A stretch of DNA of 64,000 nucleotides from Fidelibacterota bacterium (GCA_002724735.1 PBPT01000016.1:71674-135673); one strand, 5' to 3'. Counted from the stretch's first letter, positions 1-7,140 are shown. Notes: a model not told the origin generated them from the sequence alone. Numbers and translations: made by a program.

Positions 1-1
1 T

Positions 2-331
2 GAAAGATGGGATACACCTTGGCATTGGGGTGCTGGTCCTTATGCTGTATTAGTTGCAACGAAGCACTCAGACAAAATACATTTGCTTGGGTTTGATTTA
101 TATAGTAAAGACCAGTTTATCAACAACATCTATAAGGACACTGCTAATTACAATATAGCTACTAAAAGAGCAGTTGATCCTAGCTATTGGATACATCAAA
201 TTGGTAGACTTTTTAAACACTATAAGGACAAAAAGTTTATTATACATCAAGAAGAAGATTGGATTTTGCCAAAAGAATGGACACATAGCAATGTATCGGT
301 TGACATTTTAGTTAATCTATATTATAATTAG
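2..331 (+). CDS. 3' part of a CDS entering from upstream; unknown function
   Basis: Frame open from base 2 (ERWDTPWHWGAGPYAVLVATKHSDKIHLLGFDLYSKD...) to the stop at 331; the listed ORF at 83 is only its internal Met. Confidence 0.7.
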   Translation, partial: ERWDTPWHWGAGPYAVLVATKHSDKIHLLGFDLYSKDQFINNIYKDTANYNIATKRAVDPSYWIHQIGRLFKHYKDKKFIIHQEEDWILPKEWTHSNVSVDILVNLYYN

Positions 332-353
332 AAGTATAACAAGAGGTAAATGT

Positions 354-857
354 ATGGCATACTTTTCAACAAAAACTTACGGACACAACATCGGACTTTC
401 AGCGGTGTTCCGTCAACCAAACGCAGATCATTCACACTGTCATTTGCTACACGGCTACAGTTTACAATTTAAGTTTACATTTGGTTGCTCAGATCTTGAC
501 AACAAAAACTGGGCTGTAGACTTTGGTGGTTTAAAGCCTTTGAAGGCTTGGCTTGAAGATTCATTTGATCATAAGACTTGTGTTGATGTTAATGATCCAC
601 ACAAACAAGATTTTTATGATTTACAAGATAAAGACTTATGCGAAGTAAGAGAGTTTGATGGTGTAGGAGCAGAAAAATTTGCAGAGCATGCATGGCGATT
701 TGCAGACAATTTAGTACGTGAAGCTACTAACAATCGTTGTTGGTGTGAATCAGCAGAGTGTGCAGAACATGGTGCGAATAGTGCAATCTATACTCCTTTT
801 ACTACAAGGAAAATTTCTATGTCTGATGCTAATGAAAAAGTTTTTGGCAAAGGATAA
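354..857 (+). CDS. queD: 6-carboxy-tetrahydropterin synthase / PTPS-like (QueD)
   Basis: HCHLLHGYSLQFKFTFG...NWAVDFGGLKPLKAWLEDSFDHKT matches the QueD/PTPS layout (HGY-type zinc motif, DFG..K.L, DH). Confidence 0.85.
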   Translation: MAYFSTKTYGHNIGLSAVFRQPNADHSHCHLLHGYSLQFKFTFGCSDLDNKNWAVDFGGLKPLKAWLEDSFDHKTCVDVNDPHKQDFYDLQDKDLCEVREFDGVGAEKFAEHAWRFADNLVREATNNRCWCESAECAEHGANSAIYTPFTTRKISMSDANEKVFGKG

Positions 858-860
858 TGG

Positions 861-1385
861 ATGAGACAAGAATTTTGGAAAGAACTTAACGAAGCAAGAC
901 ATCAAGGAGTATGCAAATATTGGGAAAATGTTTTTCCAGAAGCTAATGTCATTGACTTTAATTTATTAGTAGAGTTAAATCAATATATAGTGTCAGTTAC
1001 TGGCCAAAATGTGCTTCGAAATGATAGTGCAAACATATCAGGAGCTCATGCAGATGCAAGAATCAAACCTTTCTTTACAGAGTTTATTAATAATTATAAA
1101 CGTATTGATACAGAGATAGATTTTAATAGTTTATTATTCTTTAGTTTTTCAGATAGTCATCATAGTGTAAATTTACATAGAGATACAGAAACTGTATTTT
1201 TAATACAAGGATACGGTGAATGTGTGTTTGTCGCAGTAAATGATGACGGATCTCAAAAAGATCTATATAGGATGAAAACAGGAGATGCAATTATACTTCC
1301 TCCTATGTATTCCCATAAATCAGTTCCATTAGGTCCTCGAGTAACTTTAAGTTTAGGTGGGTTGCCAAAGCAACATAGCCATTAA
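861..1385 (+). CDS. cupin-fold / 2OG-Fe(II) oxygenase-like protein
   Basis: HRDTETVFLIQGYGECVF ... GDAIILPPMYSHKSVPLGPRVTLSLG resembles a double-stranded beta-helix metal site (HxD...H). Confidence 0.5.
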   Translation: MRQEFWKELNEARHQGVCKYWENVFPEANVIDFNLLVELNQYIVSVTGQNVLRNDSANISGAHADARIKPFFTEFINNYKRIDTEIDFNSLLFFSFSDSHHSVNLHRDTETVFLIQGYGECVFVAVNDDGSQKDLYRMKTGDAIILPPMYSHKSVPLGPRVTLSLGGLPKQHSH

Positions 1386-2248
1386 TGAAAAAATATATTC
1401 CAGGCGAGACTAAAGCACAAAGAAAAGCAAGAAAAAATGCAAAAAAAGCGTCTAAGGAAAATGCACCGGTAGCTCAGCTGGATAGAGCATCTGGCTACGA
1501 ACCAGAAGGTCGGGGGTTCGAATCCTCCCCGGTGCGCCAAGATCAAAAAAACTTTGTATTATGTCTTAAATGGGGTACCAAATACAGCCCTGATTATGTT
1601 AATAAGTTGTATCGTATGGTGCAACGTAATCTAACACTTGATCACGAGTTTATTTGTATCACAGAAAATCCAACTAATTTAGATCCAGGAATTAAAATTA
1701 TGGATTTAGAACTGAAAGCTGGAATAGAAGGTTGGTGGTACAAGCCAATGATATTTAATCCACATCTAGGACTACAAGGAACAATACTTTTTTTAGATCT
1801 AGATATGATTATATTTGGAAATATGGATAAGCTCTTTTCTTACAAGCAAGGTGAATTTTGTATTATAAGAGATTTTAACAGACATATTATACCTAACTAT
1901 GACAAATTTAATTCTAGTATAATGAGATTTGAAACAGGCCAGCATTCGCAAGTTTATCACAAGTACATGGAAGATATGCAAGGAATTTCAAGAAGGTTTC
2001 AAGGAGATCAAGATTGGACAAGACACGCGATACAAAACGATTATAATTATTGGCCAGACGAATGGATACAAAGTTATAAATGGGAAATGCGTGGAAAGCC
2101 TAGGATGACTTCAGGTCCTCGAGGTACAAGAGATTTTGAATCTCAAGGTGAACCTGATATTTTACCTGAGACTTTTATAGCTGTATTTCACGGAGATCCT
2201 AATCCACATTACTGTAAAGATGAGTGGGTTCAAAAGAACTGGTGTTAA
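1385..2248 (+). CDS. glycosyltransferase-like protein whose reading frame runs through a tRNA gene
   Basis: NFVLCLKWGTKYSPDYVNKLYRMVQRNL...TILFLDLDMIIFGNMDKLF is typical of phage GT-A-like proteins (DLD). Residues about 27-51 are the translated tRNA (PVAQLDRASGYEPEGRGFESSPVR). Confidence 0.65.
   Translation: MKKYIPGETKAQRKARKNAKKASKENAPVAQLDRASGYEPEGRGFESSPVRQDQKNFVLCLKWGTKYSPDYVNKLYRMVQRNLTLDHEFICITENPTNLDPGIKIMDLELKAGIEGWWYKPMIFNPHLGLQGTILFLDLDMIIFGNMDKLFSYKQGEFCIIRDFNRHIIPNYDKFNSSIMRFETGQHSQVYHKYMEDMQGISRRFQGDQDWTRHAIQNDYNYWPDEWIQSYKWEMRGKPRMTSGPRGTRDFESQGEPDILPETFIAVFHGDPNPHYCKDEWVQKNWC
1463..1539 (+). tRNA. tRNA-Arg(ACG)
   Basis: GCACCGG...CCGGTGC acceptor, TCTGG-CTACGAA-CCAGA anticodon arm, GGGGG-TTCGAAT-CCTCC T arm, encoded CCA. 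Confidence 0.95.
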
Positions 2249-2251
2249 TGA

Positions 2252-2280
2252 TTGACAAATAGTATAATATCGTATATACT
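2252..2280 (+). promoter_or_regulatory. sigma70-like promoter
   Basis: TTGACA-N17-TATACT upstream of the 2316 CDS. Confidence 0.75.
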
Positions 2281-2285
2281 AGTAT

Positions 2286-2293
2286 TATAAATA
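2286..2293 (+). promoter_or_regulatory. T4-type late promoter motif TATAAATA
   Basis: TATAAATA about 22 nt upstream of the 2316 start, immediately after the sigma70-like promoter. Confidence 0.6.
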
Positions 2294-2315
2294 AAAAAAT
2301 AAAGAAAGGTACTAT

Positions 2316-2627
2316 ATGGGACGAGTTTTTGTCGAGGAGGCTATAAATGCTACAGGTATTGATAGAACTAATTTAGTTGTTGTAGCAACATACCTAGTAA
2401 GAACTAAGCAAGCTACAAGTGCTATAGATGCGATACGTAGACTAGAAAACGGAGAGTTTGACAAAGCAGAATTAGAAGAAGAAATGATTAGATTTTTTCA
2501 ACATGAAAAACCTAAACCTGTTGAAGAAGAACCAATTATAGATGTTGACTCTTTTAATAATAAACAACAAAAACACGAAGCAGAAATAGAAGAAATTTTT
2601 TCAAAAGAGGTTGACACAGATAAATAG
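2316..2627 (+). CDS. hypothetical protein
   Basis: Complete ORF with an AAAGAAAGG-type RBS and strong upstream promoters. Confidence 0.75.
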   Translation: MGRVFVEEAINATGIDRTNLVVVATYLVRTKQATSAIDAIRRLENGEFDKAELEEEMIRFFQHEKPKPVEEEPIIDVDSFNNKQQKHEAEIEEIFSKEVDTDK

Positions 2628-2639
2628 CTGTGTTATAGT
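2611..2639 (+). promoter_or_regulatory. sigma70-like promoter of the tRNA operon
   Basis: TTGACA-N17-TATAGT, overlapping the end of the preceding CDS. Confidence 0.8.
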
Positions 2640-2663
2640 ATATACATACTAAGGAATAGAGCA

Positions 2664-2729
2664 ATGATGAACACAATACAAATAATATCTTATATATGGT
2701 GCCCAACTTACGGGAGGGGTTTGTCTTGA
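2664..2729 (+). CDS. candidate leader peptide of the tRNA operon (MMNTIQIISYIWCPTYGRGLS)
   Basis: 21-codon ORF with an AAGGA RBS at 2651-2655, between a promoter and an attenuator-like terminator. Codons match all five downstream tRNAs. Confidence 0.65.
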   Translation: MMNTIQIISYIWCPTYGRGLS

Positions 2730-2764
2730 TGTGATTTATTGACATTAAGTTTGAAACAAGCCCC
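2716..2764 (+). promoter_or_regulatory. candidate antiterminator hairpin
   Basis: GGGGTTTGT (2716-2724) pairs with ACAAGCCCC (2756-2764); inner stem CTTGATG (2725-2731) pairs with CATTAAG (2743-2749). The 3' arm overlaps the terminator 5' arm. Confidence 0.6.
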
Positions 2765-2788
2765 AAGCGAAAGCAAGGGGCTTTTTTT
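2758..2788 (+). terminator. Rho-independent terminator (attenuator) just before the tRNA genes
   Basis: AAGCCCC-AAGCGAAAGCAA-GGGGCTT followed by a T run, ending one base before the first tRNA. Confidence 0.85.
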
Positions 2789-2862
2789 ATGGGTGTAGTG
2801 TAACGGTAGCACGACAGTCTCCAAAACTGTTAGTCGGGGTTCAAATCCCTGCACCTATGCCA
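2789..2862 (+). tRNA. tRNA-Trp(CCA)
   Basis: ATGGGTG/CACCTAT acceptor, anticodon loop CTCCAAA, CGGGG-TTCAAAT-CCCTG T arm, encoded CCA. Confidence 0.92.
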
Positions 2863-2867
2863 ACAAC

Positions 2868-2952
2868 GGGCGGCATGTTCACAAGGTGTGACATCGGACT
2901 GTAAATTCGACGCTGAAAAGCATGCCTGGTTCGATTCCAGGGTCGCCCACCA
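2868..2952 (+). tRNA. tRNA-Tyr(GTA)
   Basis: GGGCGGC/GTCGCCC acceptor, loop CTGTAAA, long variable arm, CCTGG-TTCGATT-CCAGG, encoded CCA. Confidence 0.92.
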
Positions 2953-2957
2953 AGAAC

Positions 2958-3034
2958 CGGAGTATAGCACAGCTTGGTAGTGCGCCTGGTTTGGGACCAG
3001 GAGGTCGTAGGTTCGAATCCTACTACTCCGACCA
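2958..3034 (+). tRNA. tRNA-Pro(TGG)
   Basis: CGGAGTA/TACTCCG acceptor, CCTGG-TTTGGGA-CCAGG anticodon arm, encoded CCA. Confidence 0.95.
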
Positions 3035-3038
3035 TTTT

Positions 3039-3113
3039 GTGAGCGTGGGGGAATTGGTTACCCATCGGATTGCAACTCCGCTTATGCAGGTTCGAGTCCT
3101 GTCGCTCACTCCA
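3039..3113 (+). tRNA. tRNA-Cys(GCA)
   Basis: GTGAGCG/CGCTCAC acceptor, loop TTGCAAC, GCAGG-TTCGAGT-CCTGT, encoded CCA. Confidence 0.93.
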
Positions 3114-3120
3114 ACATTAA

Positions 3121-3214
3121 GGTCCTGTAGTTTAATGGTAAAACACCCGGCTTATACTCGGCATAGTCTCCAGATTAGAGAGCGATGCAGGTTCGAATCC
3201 TGCCAGGACTACCA
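3121..3214 (+). tRNA. class-II (long variable arm) tRNA with anticodon TAT, probably decoding AUA (Ile)
   Basis: GGTCCTG/CAGGACT acceptor, loop CTTATAC, variable hairpin TCTC-CAGATTA-GAGA, GCAGG-TTCGAAT-CCTGC, encoded CCA. Confidence 0.8.
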
Positions 3215-3234
3215 ACTTTATTTTACATTAGGGG

Positions 3235-3262
3235 TTGACAAGACTGTAATAGATGCTATACT
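3235..3262 (+). promoter_or_regulatory. sigma70-like promoter
   Basis: TTGACA-N16-TATACT upstream of the 3298 CDS. Confidence 0.65.
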
Positions 3263-3297
3263 ATATGTATAGTTAGAAATAAACAATAGAGGGTAAA

Positions 3298-3663
3298 ATG
3301 GAAAAACAAGCAGAATTATTTACAAGCGAATGGGGTGTTAGAAATGATGTTGAACATTTGTATAATGCACTCCAAGACAAAATACCAGCAATGGGTATGG
3401 TAAAGAATGCCAACAAGAATAGGCATCTTGAAACTTTCCGAAAAGCTCAAAACGTTACCTATGACATTTTCAATAACGGTCTAATAAATAGAGGCAAAAG
3501 CCTAAAGGTTCTTGGTCTTAAAAAAGATGATCTTCCCCTTCCAGAATACTATGGAAGAAATGGTTATTTTCCAGGTAACTGGGAAAGAATTGAATTCTTA
3601 GTAAGTGAGGCATTTGCACCTATTATCCAAAGGGCGGCTGAAGAGCAAGGTATGATCAATTAG
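3298..3663 (+). CDS. hypothetical phage protein
   Basis: Complete ORF after a promoter, RBS AGAGGG. Confidence 0.75.
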   Translation: MEKQAELFTSEWGVRNDVEHLYNALQDKIPAMGMVKNANKNRHLETFRKAQNVTYDIFNNGLINRGKSLKVLGLKKDDLPLPEYYGRNGYFPGNWERIEFLVSEAFAPIIQRAAEEQGMIN

Positions 3664-3674
3664 GAGTTGGCAAG

Positions 3675-4373
3675 ATTTATTTTATAAGTGCTCCATTTGG
3701 TAATTTTTTACAACATTCAACCTTTGCATCAAATGCGACTTGTGTTACAGGAACATTTACTTTAAAACCACGTCCTGGCAGACTAAAACAAATACTTCGC
3801 ACACTCAGATATGTAAGAACAGAAGAAGGCTGGACATGGCGTAATCAATTAGGATTACGTAATCCAGGAATATTTGAAGGCATAGAAAATACATCTTCGA
3901 ACAGTATAATGAGTTTTGCTTGTTTAGAAGAAGATGATTGGAAAATCTTACATGCAATTATTCCCAAACATATGAATATTGAATTGAATATTAGTTGTCC
4001 AAATGTTAACGAACACCCAAATTTAAAAAATTACTTCGCCTTAGATAAACGTAAATGGTGTATTGTTAAAGTGCCGCCAACTATTACACAAAAACAACTT
4101 GACAAAATAATTAGTTTAGGGTATAATAGTATACATGCAAGTAATACTATACCGACGGCAAAAGGCGGATTATCAGGTAAAATGATAATGCCATATACTT
4201 TAAAAATAATTGACTATATAAAAAGTAACTATAGAGATATTAAAGTTATTGCAGGCGGTGGAGTGTATTCTAAACAAGATGCAAACAAATATTTAGATGC
4301 CGGTGCTGATCATATTAGCTTAGGCAGTGTGTGTTTTACTCCTTGGAAGATAAAAGGTATAATTAATGACTAA
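3675..4373 (+). CDS. dihydroorotate-dehydrogenase-like flavoprotein (short form), probable ATT start
   Basis: Frame open from 3642 with KIYFISAPFGNFLQHSTFASNATCVTGTFTLKPRPGR before the listed Met at 3909. NISCPN, GGLSG and IAGGGVYSKQDANKYLDAGADHISLGSVCF are DHODH-type FMN/phosphate motifs. AGGAG at 3662-3666 precedes ATT at 3675. Confidence 0.65.
   Translation: MYFISAPFGNFLQHSTFASNATCVTGTFTLKPRPGRLKQILRTLRYVRTEEGWTWRNQLGLRNPGIFEGIENTSSNSIMSFACLEEDDWKILHAIIPKHMNIELNISCPNVNEHPNLKNYFALDKRKWCIVKVPPTITQKQLDKIISLGYNSIHASNTIPTAKGGLSGKMIMPYTLKIIDYIKSNYRDIKVIAGGGVYSKQDANKYLDAGADHISLGSVCFTPWKIKGIIND
4099..4127 (+). promoter_or_regulatory. intragenic consensus sigma70 promoter
   Basis: TTGACA-N17-TATAAT inside the DHODH-like CDS, about 240 nt upstream of the UV endonuclease gene. 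Confidence 0.6.
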
Positions 4374-5436
4374 ACGAATTGGCTTTGCATGCAAATACAT
4401 GCATCCAGATCAAACACAAAAAAAGAAACTGCTAGAAGAAATTCAGCGTCCGCTAAATACTCGTAGTACAACTGTTCAGTGGCTGAATAGACAAACAGTA
4501 GATGTAGCAGAAGAACGCTTGTGGGATATTATGGTCCACAATATTGCGTCATATGGGAGACTAATTGAGTATGTTGGATCTTTACCTGAACAACTTAGAA
4601 TGGTCAGATTGGGTAGCGATGTCCTTCCTGTTTATACCGAGCCTACTTGGAGTTATTTTTGGCGTAAGCCTGATGTGGTTGCGTACTGTGAAAAACACTT
4701 CGCAACAGTCGGAGAAACAGCAAGACAACGAGATGTTAGACTCTCCATGCACCCAGGCCAATTTACAGTCCTTGCTTCAGATACTGAAGAAATAGTTGAA
4801 CGTAGTATAGAGGAGTTTGAATATCATGTGGATTGCATCAGATGGATGGGCTACGGCCTACAATTCCAGGACTTCAAGTGTAACGTACACATCTCCGGCC
4901 GTAAGGGTCCAGCCGGCATCAAAGCAGTCCTCCCAAGATTATCTCAAGAAGCGAGAAACTGTATTACGATCGAAAACGACGAAAACAAGTGGGGGATCGA
5001 GGCAAGCCTCGAACTGCAAAAAGATGTCGCACTCGTTTTGGACATACACCACCACTGGGTTAGGGAGGCTGAATACATACAGCCCTCCGACGATAGATTT
5101 ACTCGCATAATTGATTCGTGGCGAGGTGTCAGGCCCGTAATACATTACAGTTACAGTCGTGATGAACATTTGCCTGCAGACTTTGCACATGACTCAATGC
5201 CTAGCATGAACAAGCTATTAGAAGCAGGACACAAAAAAGCTAAACTACGAGCACACAGTGATTACTATCCGAATCAGCTTGTAAATGATTATGCACTTTC
5301 ATTCTTAGATTACGCGGATATTATGTGTGAAAGTAAATGTAAAAATCTAGCTAGTATTGAGCTTTATAAATACTATACAGGAGAAAAGTATGACATACTT
5401 GAACAAGATGTACGGGCGTACAGCGCCGTCGCTTAA
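4366..5436 (+). CDS. uvsE: UV damage endonuclease (UvdE/UvsE family)
   Basis: IGFACKYMHPDQ... RLSMHPGQFTVLAS... VHISGRKG...LPRLSQEARNCITIENDEN...VLDIHHHW matches UVDE motifs. Confidence 0.9.
   Translation: MTKRIGFACKYMHPDQTQKKKLLEEIQRPLNTRSTTVQWLNRQTVDVAEERLWDIMVHNIASYGRLIEYVGSLPEQLRMVRLGSDVLPVYTEPTWSYFWRKPDVVAYCEKHFATVGETARQRDVRLSMHPGQFTVLASDTEEIVERSIEEFEYHVDCIRWMGYGLQFQDFKCNVHISGRKGPAGIKAVLPRLSQEARNCITIENDENKWGIEASLELQKDVALVLDIHHHWVREAEYIQPSDDRFTRIIDSWRGVRPVIHYSYSRDEHLPADFAHDSMPSMNKLLEAGHKKAKLRAHSDYYPNQLVNDYALSFLDYADIMCESKCKNLASIELYKYYTGEKYDILEQDVRAYSAVA
5365..5372 (+). promoter_or_regulatory. late promoter motif TATAAATA
   Basis: TATAAATA 25 nt upstream of ATG 5390. Confidence 0.6.
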
Positions 5437-5686
5437 AAAAGAATCAGGAAAAAATCCCAACAGAGTTGCAGGAGGAATAAGAGGTCAAGGGGCTGACACT
5501 ATTGCTATGCTAGGTGAAGATGGGATTGAAAGAATTTTACCCACACAAAAATATGTGCAGGCGTTAGAAGAGCAAATTCGAAAACAACAAGCGGCTATAA
5601 ATGTTCTTGAACGTAAATTAGCTAGAATCACTAAAACACAAGATGCACTTGCTGTAAGGATTACTTCTTCGAATATTCCTTCTTAA
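5390..5686 (+). CDS. hypothetical phage protein (MTYLNKMYGRTAPSLKKESG...)
   Basis: ATG 5390 has RBS AGGAGA and a late promoter upstream, so it is preferred over ORF start 5357. Confidence 0.7.
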   Translation: MTYLNKMYGRTAPSLKKESGKNPNRVAGGIRGQGADTIAMLGEDGIERILPTQKYVQALEEQIRKQQAAINVLERKLARITKTQDALAVRITSSNIPS

Positions 5687-5897
5687 AATCACTTATCATA
5701 TTTACTTTGGTTTTACGTCTGTCCAATTCAATACCATAATTTCGAGCTGATTCTTCTAACTCTTTCTTGGTTAATCCTTTTAAAACGCTATCTGCAGGAA
5801 ATTTTTTAGGTTCTTTTCCTGTTTGTACTACACCTGCTTTAATTACAGGTTCTTTGGGCTCAGAAGTGCCAAATAACTTTGCCAAAAACTTAAACAT
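5661..5897 (-). CDS. small phage protein with SAP/HeH-like C-terminus
   Basis: LKGLTKKELEESARNYGIELDRRKTKVNMISDFKKEY; RBS and late promoter on the minus strand. Confidence 0.65.
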   Translation of the reverse strand: MFKFLAKLFGTSEPKEPVIKAGVVQTGKEPKKFPADSVLKGLTKKELEESARNYGIELDRRKTKVNMISDFKKEYSKK

Positions 5898-5926
5898 AAT
5901 CCTTTCTCCAGTTTGGTTAATATCTT

Positions 5927-5934
5927 TATTTATA
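5927..5934 (-). promoter_or_regulatory. late promoter motif TATAAATA (minus strand)
   Basis: Plus strand reads TATTTATA, upstream of the minus CDS starting at 5897. Confidence 0.6.
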
Positions 5935-6003
5935 AGTACATATATTATAGGGCATCAGTATTGAATTAAATACTATGCATTATCAAATAACCGGAGAAAT
6001 ATC

Positions 6004-6174
6004 ATGAACCCAATTAATTGGATAAAAAGTAGAATCGAAGAACGTACAACATGGGACGGAGCCGCACTTATTTTAATAGGTGTAATTGTATTAATTGCAG
6101 GTCCTTTTGCAAAGATTGCTGCCTACGGTGCTATTGCATATGGCGCATGGACTATTTGGAAAAAAGAAGATTAG
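6004..6174 (+). CDS. small membrane protein (56 aa)
   Basis: MNPINWIKSRIEERTTWDGAALILIGVIVLIAGPFAKIAAYGAIAYGAWTIWKKED; RBS CGGAG. Missing from the ORF track because it is below 60 aa. Confidence 0.75.
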   Translation: MNPINWIKSRIEERTTWDGAALILIGVIVLIAGPFAKIAAYGAIAYGAWTIWKKED

Positions 6175-6178
6175 TTAG

Positions 6179-6406
6179 TTGGCAAAACCTAATACAACTT
6201 TTAAATTATCAATTAGAGATGTAGAAATTATTGAACACGCCTTAAGAGCAAAAGCTGGTCGGAGAGGGCTAGCTATTGCTCAAGGCGAAACTTCTCCTGA
6301 ACTTAGAAAAGAAATGAACGAAATACAAGAAGTTCTTGGTAGAATACATGAACAAAAAGAATTTTATGCTAGCTTTCCAGATGGCAAACCATATGTAAGT
6401 GGCTAG
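6179..6406 (+). CDS. hypothetical phage protein (TTG start)
   Basis: Complete ORF; MAKPNTTFKLSIRDVEIIEHALRAKAGRRGLAI... Confidence 0.65.
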   Translation: MAKPNTTFKLSIRDVEIIEHALRAKAGRRGLAIAQGETSPELRKEMNEIQEVLGRIHEQKEFYASFPDGKPYVSG

Positions 6407-6726
6407 AGCTTTCCAATAGGCATTGTTGAGCTTGCACTTAAATTCCATACTTGTTTCTTTTCAACACCCTTCTTTTGTGCAAATTTTTTAGCATCACAGT
6501 TACTACAAACATGGAAATAATTGTTGTTTAGACGTTTAGGATCCATACTACCGCGTGGCCTAGTAAATTCAGTATCACAACTGTCGCATCTTAGTAATAC
6601 AAAAGTTTGAAACCTATTGTATTTGTGTGTTTTCCCTAGCTTACTAGACCTCGTATGCCGGGTTTCTTTTTTGAATTCTTTTAAGAACATAACTATATTT
6701 AACATTAAGATTATAAAAAAATTCAA
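6403..6726 (-). CDS. zinc-ribbon-like protein
   Basis: CDSCDTEF...CSNCDAKKFAQKKG (two CxxC pairs); the start may be an internal Met. Confidence 0.6.
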   Translation of the reverse strand: MNFFIILMLNIVMFLKEFKKETRHTRSSKLGKTHKYNRFQTFVLLRCDSCDTEFTRPRGSMDPKRLNNNYFHVCSNCDAKKFAQKKGVEKKQVWNLSASSTMPIGKL

Positions 6727-6753
6727 TAAATACTATTGATTAAAGGAGCTCCA

Positions 6754-7125
6754 ATGACCATCTGCACACTAACTGAACAAGCAAAAAAACAAGTAAACAT
6801 ACTTTGCGAGGAAAATAATTGCTTCGCGGTTAGTCTAAACCTTACTGGCGGCGGCTGTGCAGGGTTTCAGTATGACTGGGATTCTGTAGAAAAAGAAGAA
6901 GATGTAGAAAAAATGGATATTGTTATTAATACAGGGTCAGGAAATTTTGTTATTGGCGCACACAGTATAATGTTTTTAGCAGGCACAGAAGTAGATTATG
7001 TAAAATCTTTTGTAGGGCAAACATTTGAAATAAGAAATCCAAACACAAAGTCAGAATGTGGTTGCGGAGTAAGTATAAACTTTGATATGGATAAACTAGA
7101 TAACTCGCTGGCTACAGCAGTATAA
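6754..7125 (+). CDS. A-type Fe-S cluster carrier (IscA/ErpA/HesB-like)
   Basis: LTEQAKKQVN...LTGGGCAGFQYDW...NPNTKSECGCGVSINF; conserved C...CGCG. ATG 6754 follows AAAGGAG. Confidence 0.9.
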   Translation: MTICTLTEQAKKQVNILCEENNCFAVSLNLTGGGCAGFQYDWDSVEKEEDVEKMDIVINTGSGNFVIGAHSIMFLAGTEVDYVKSFVGQTFEIRNPNTKSECGCGVSINFDMDKLDNSLATAV

Positions 7126-7140
7126 CGGAGCATTTAAAGA

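Noticed and set aside
2841-3272. ORFs 2841..3065(-) and 2922..3272(+) as proteins
   Set aside because: They translate tRNA genes (for example VGFEPTTSWSQ on the antisense strand and SIAQLGSAPGLGPGGRRFESYYS on the sense strand), classic false ORFs.
4565-5190. Overlapping ORFs 4565..4795, 4817..5110 and 4939..5190(-) inside the UV endonuclease
   Set aside because: They are out of frame with a well-conserved enzyme and have no independent RBS or motif support.
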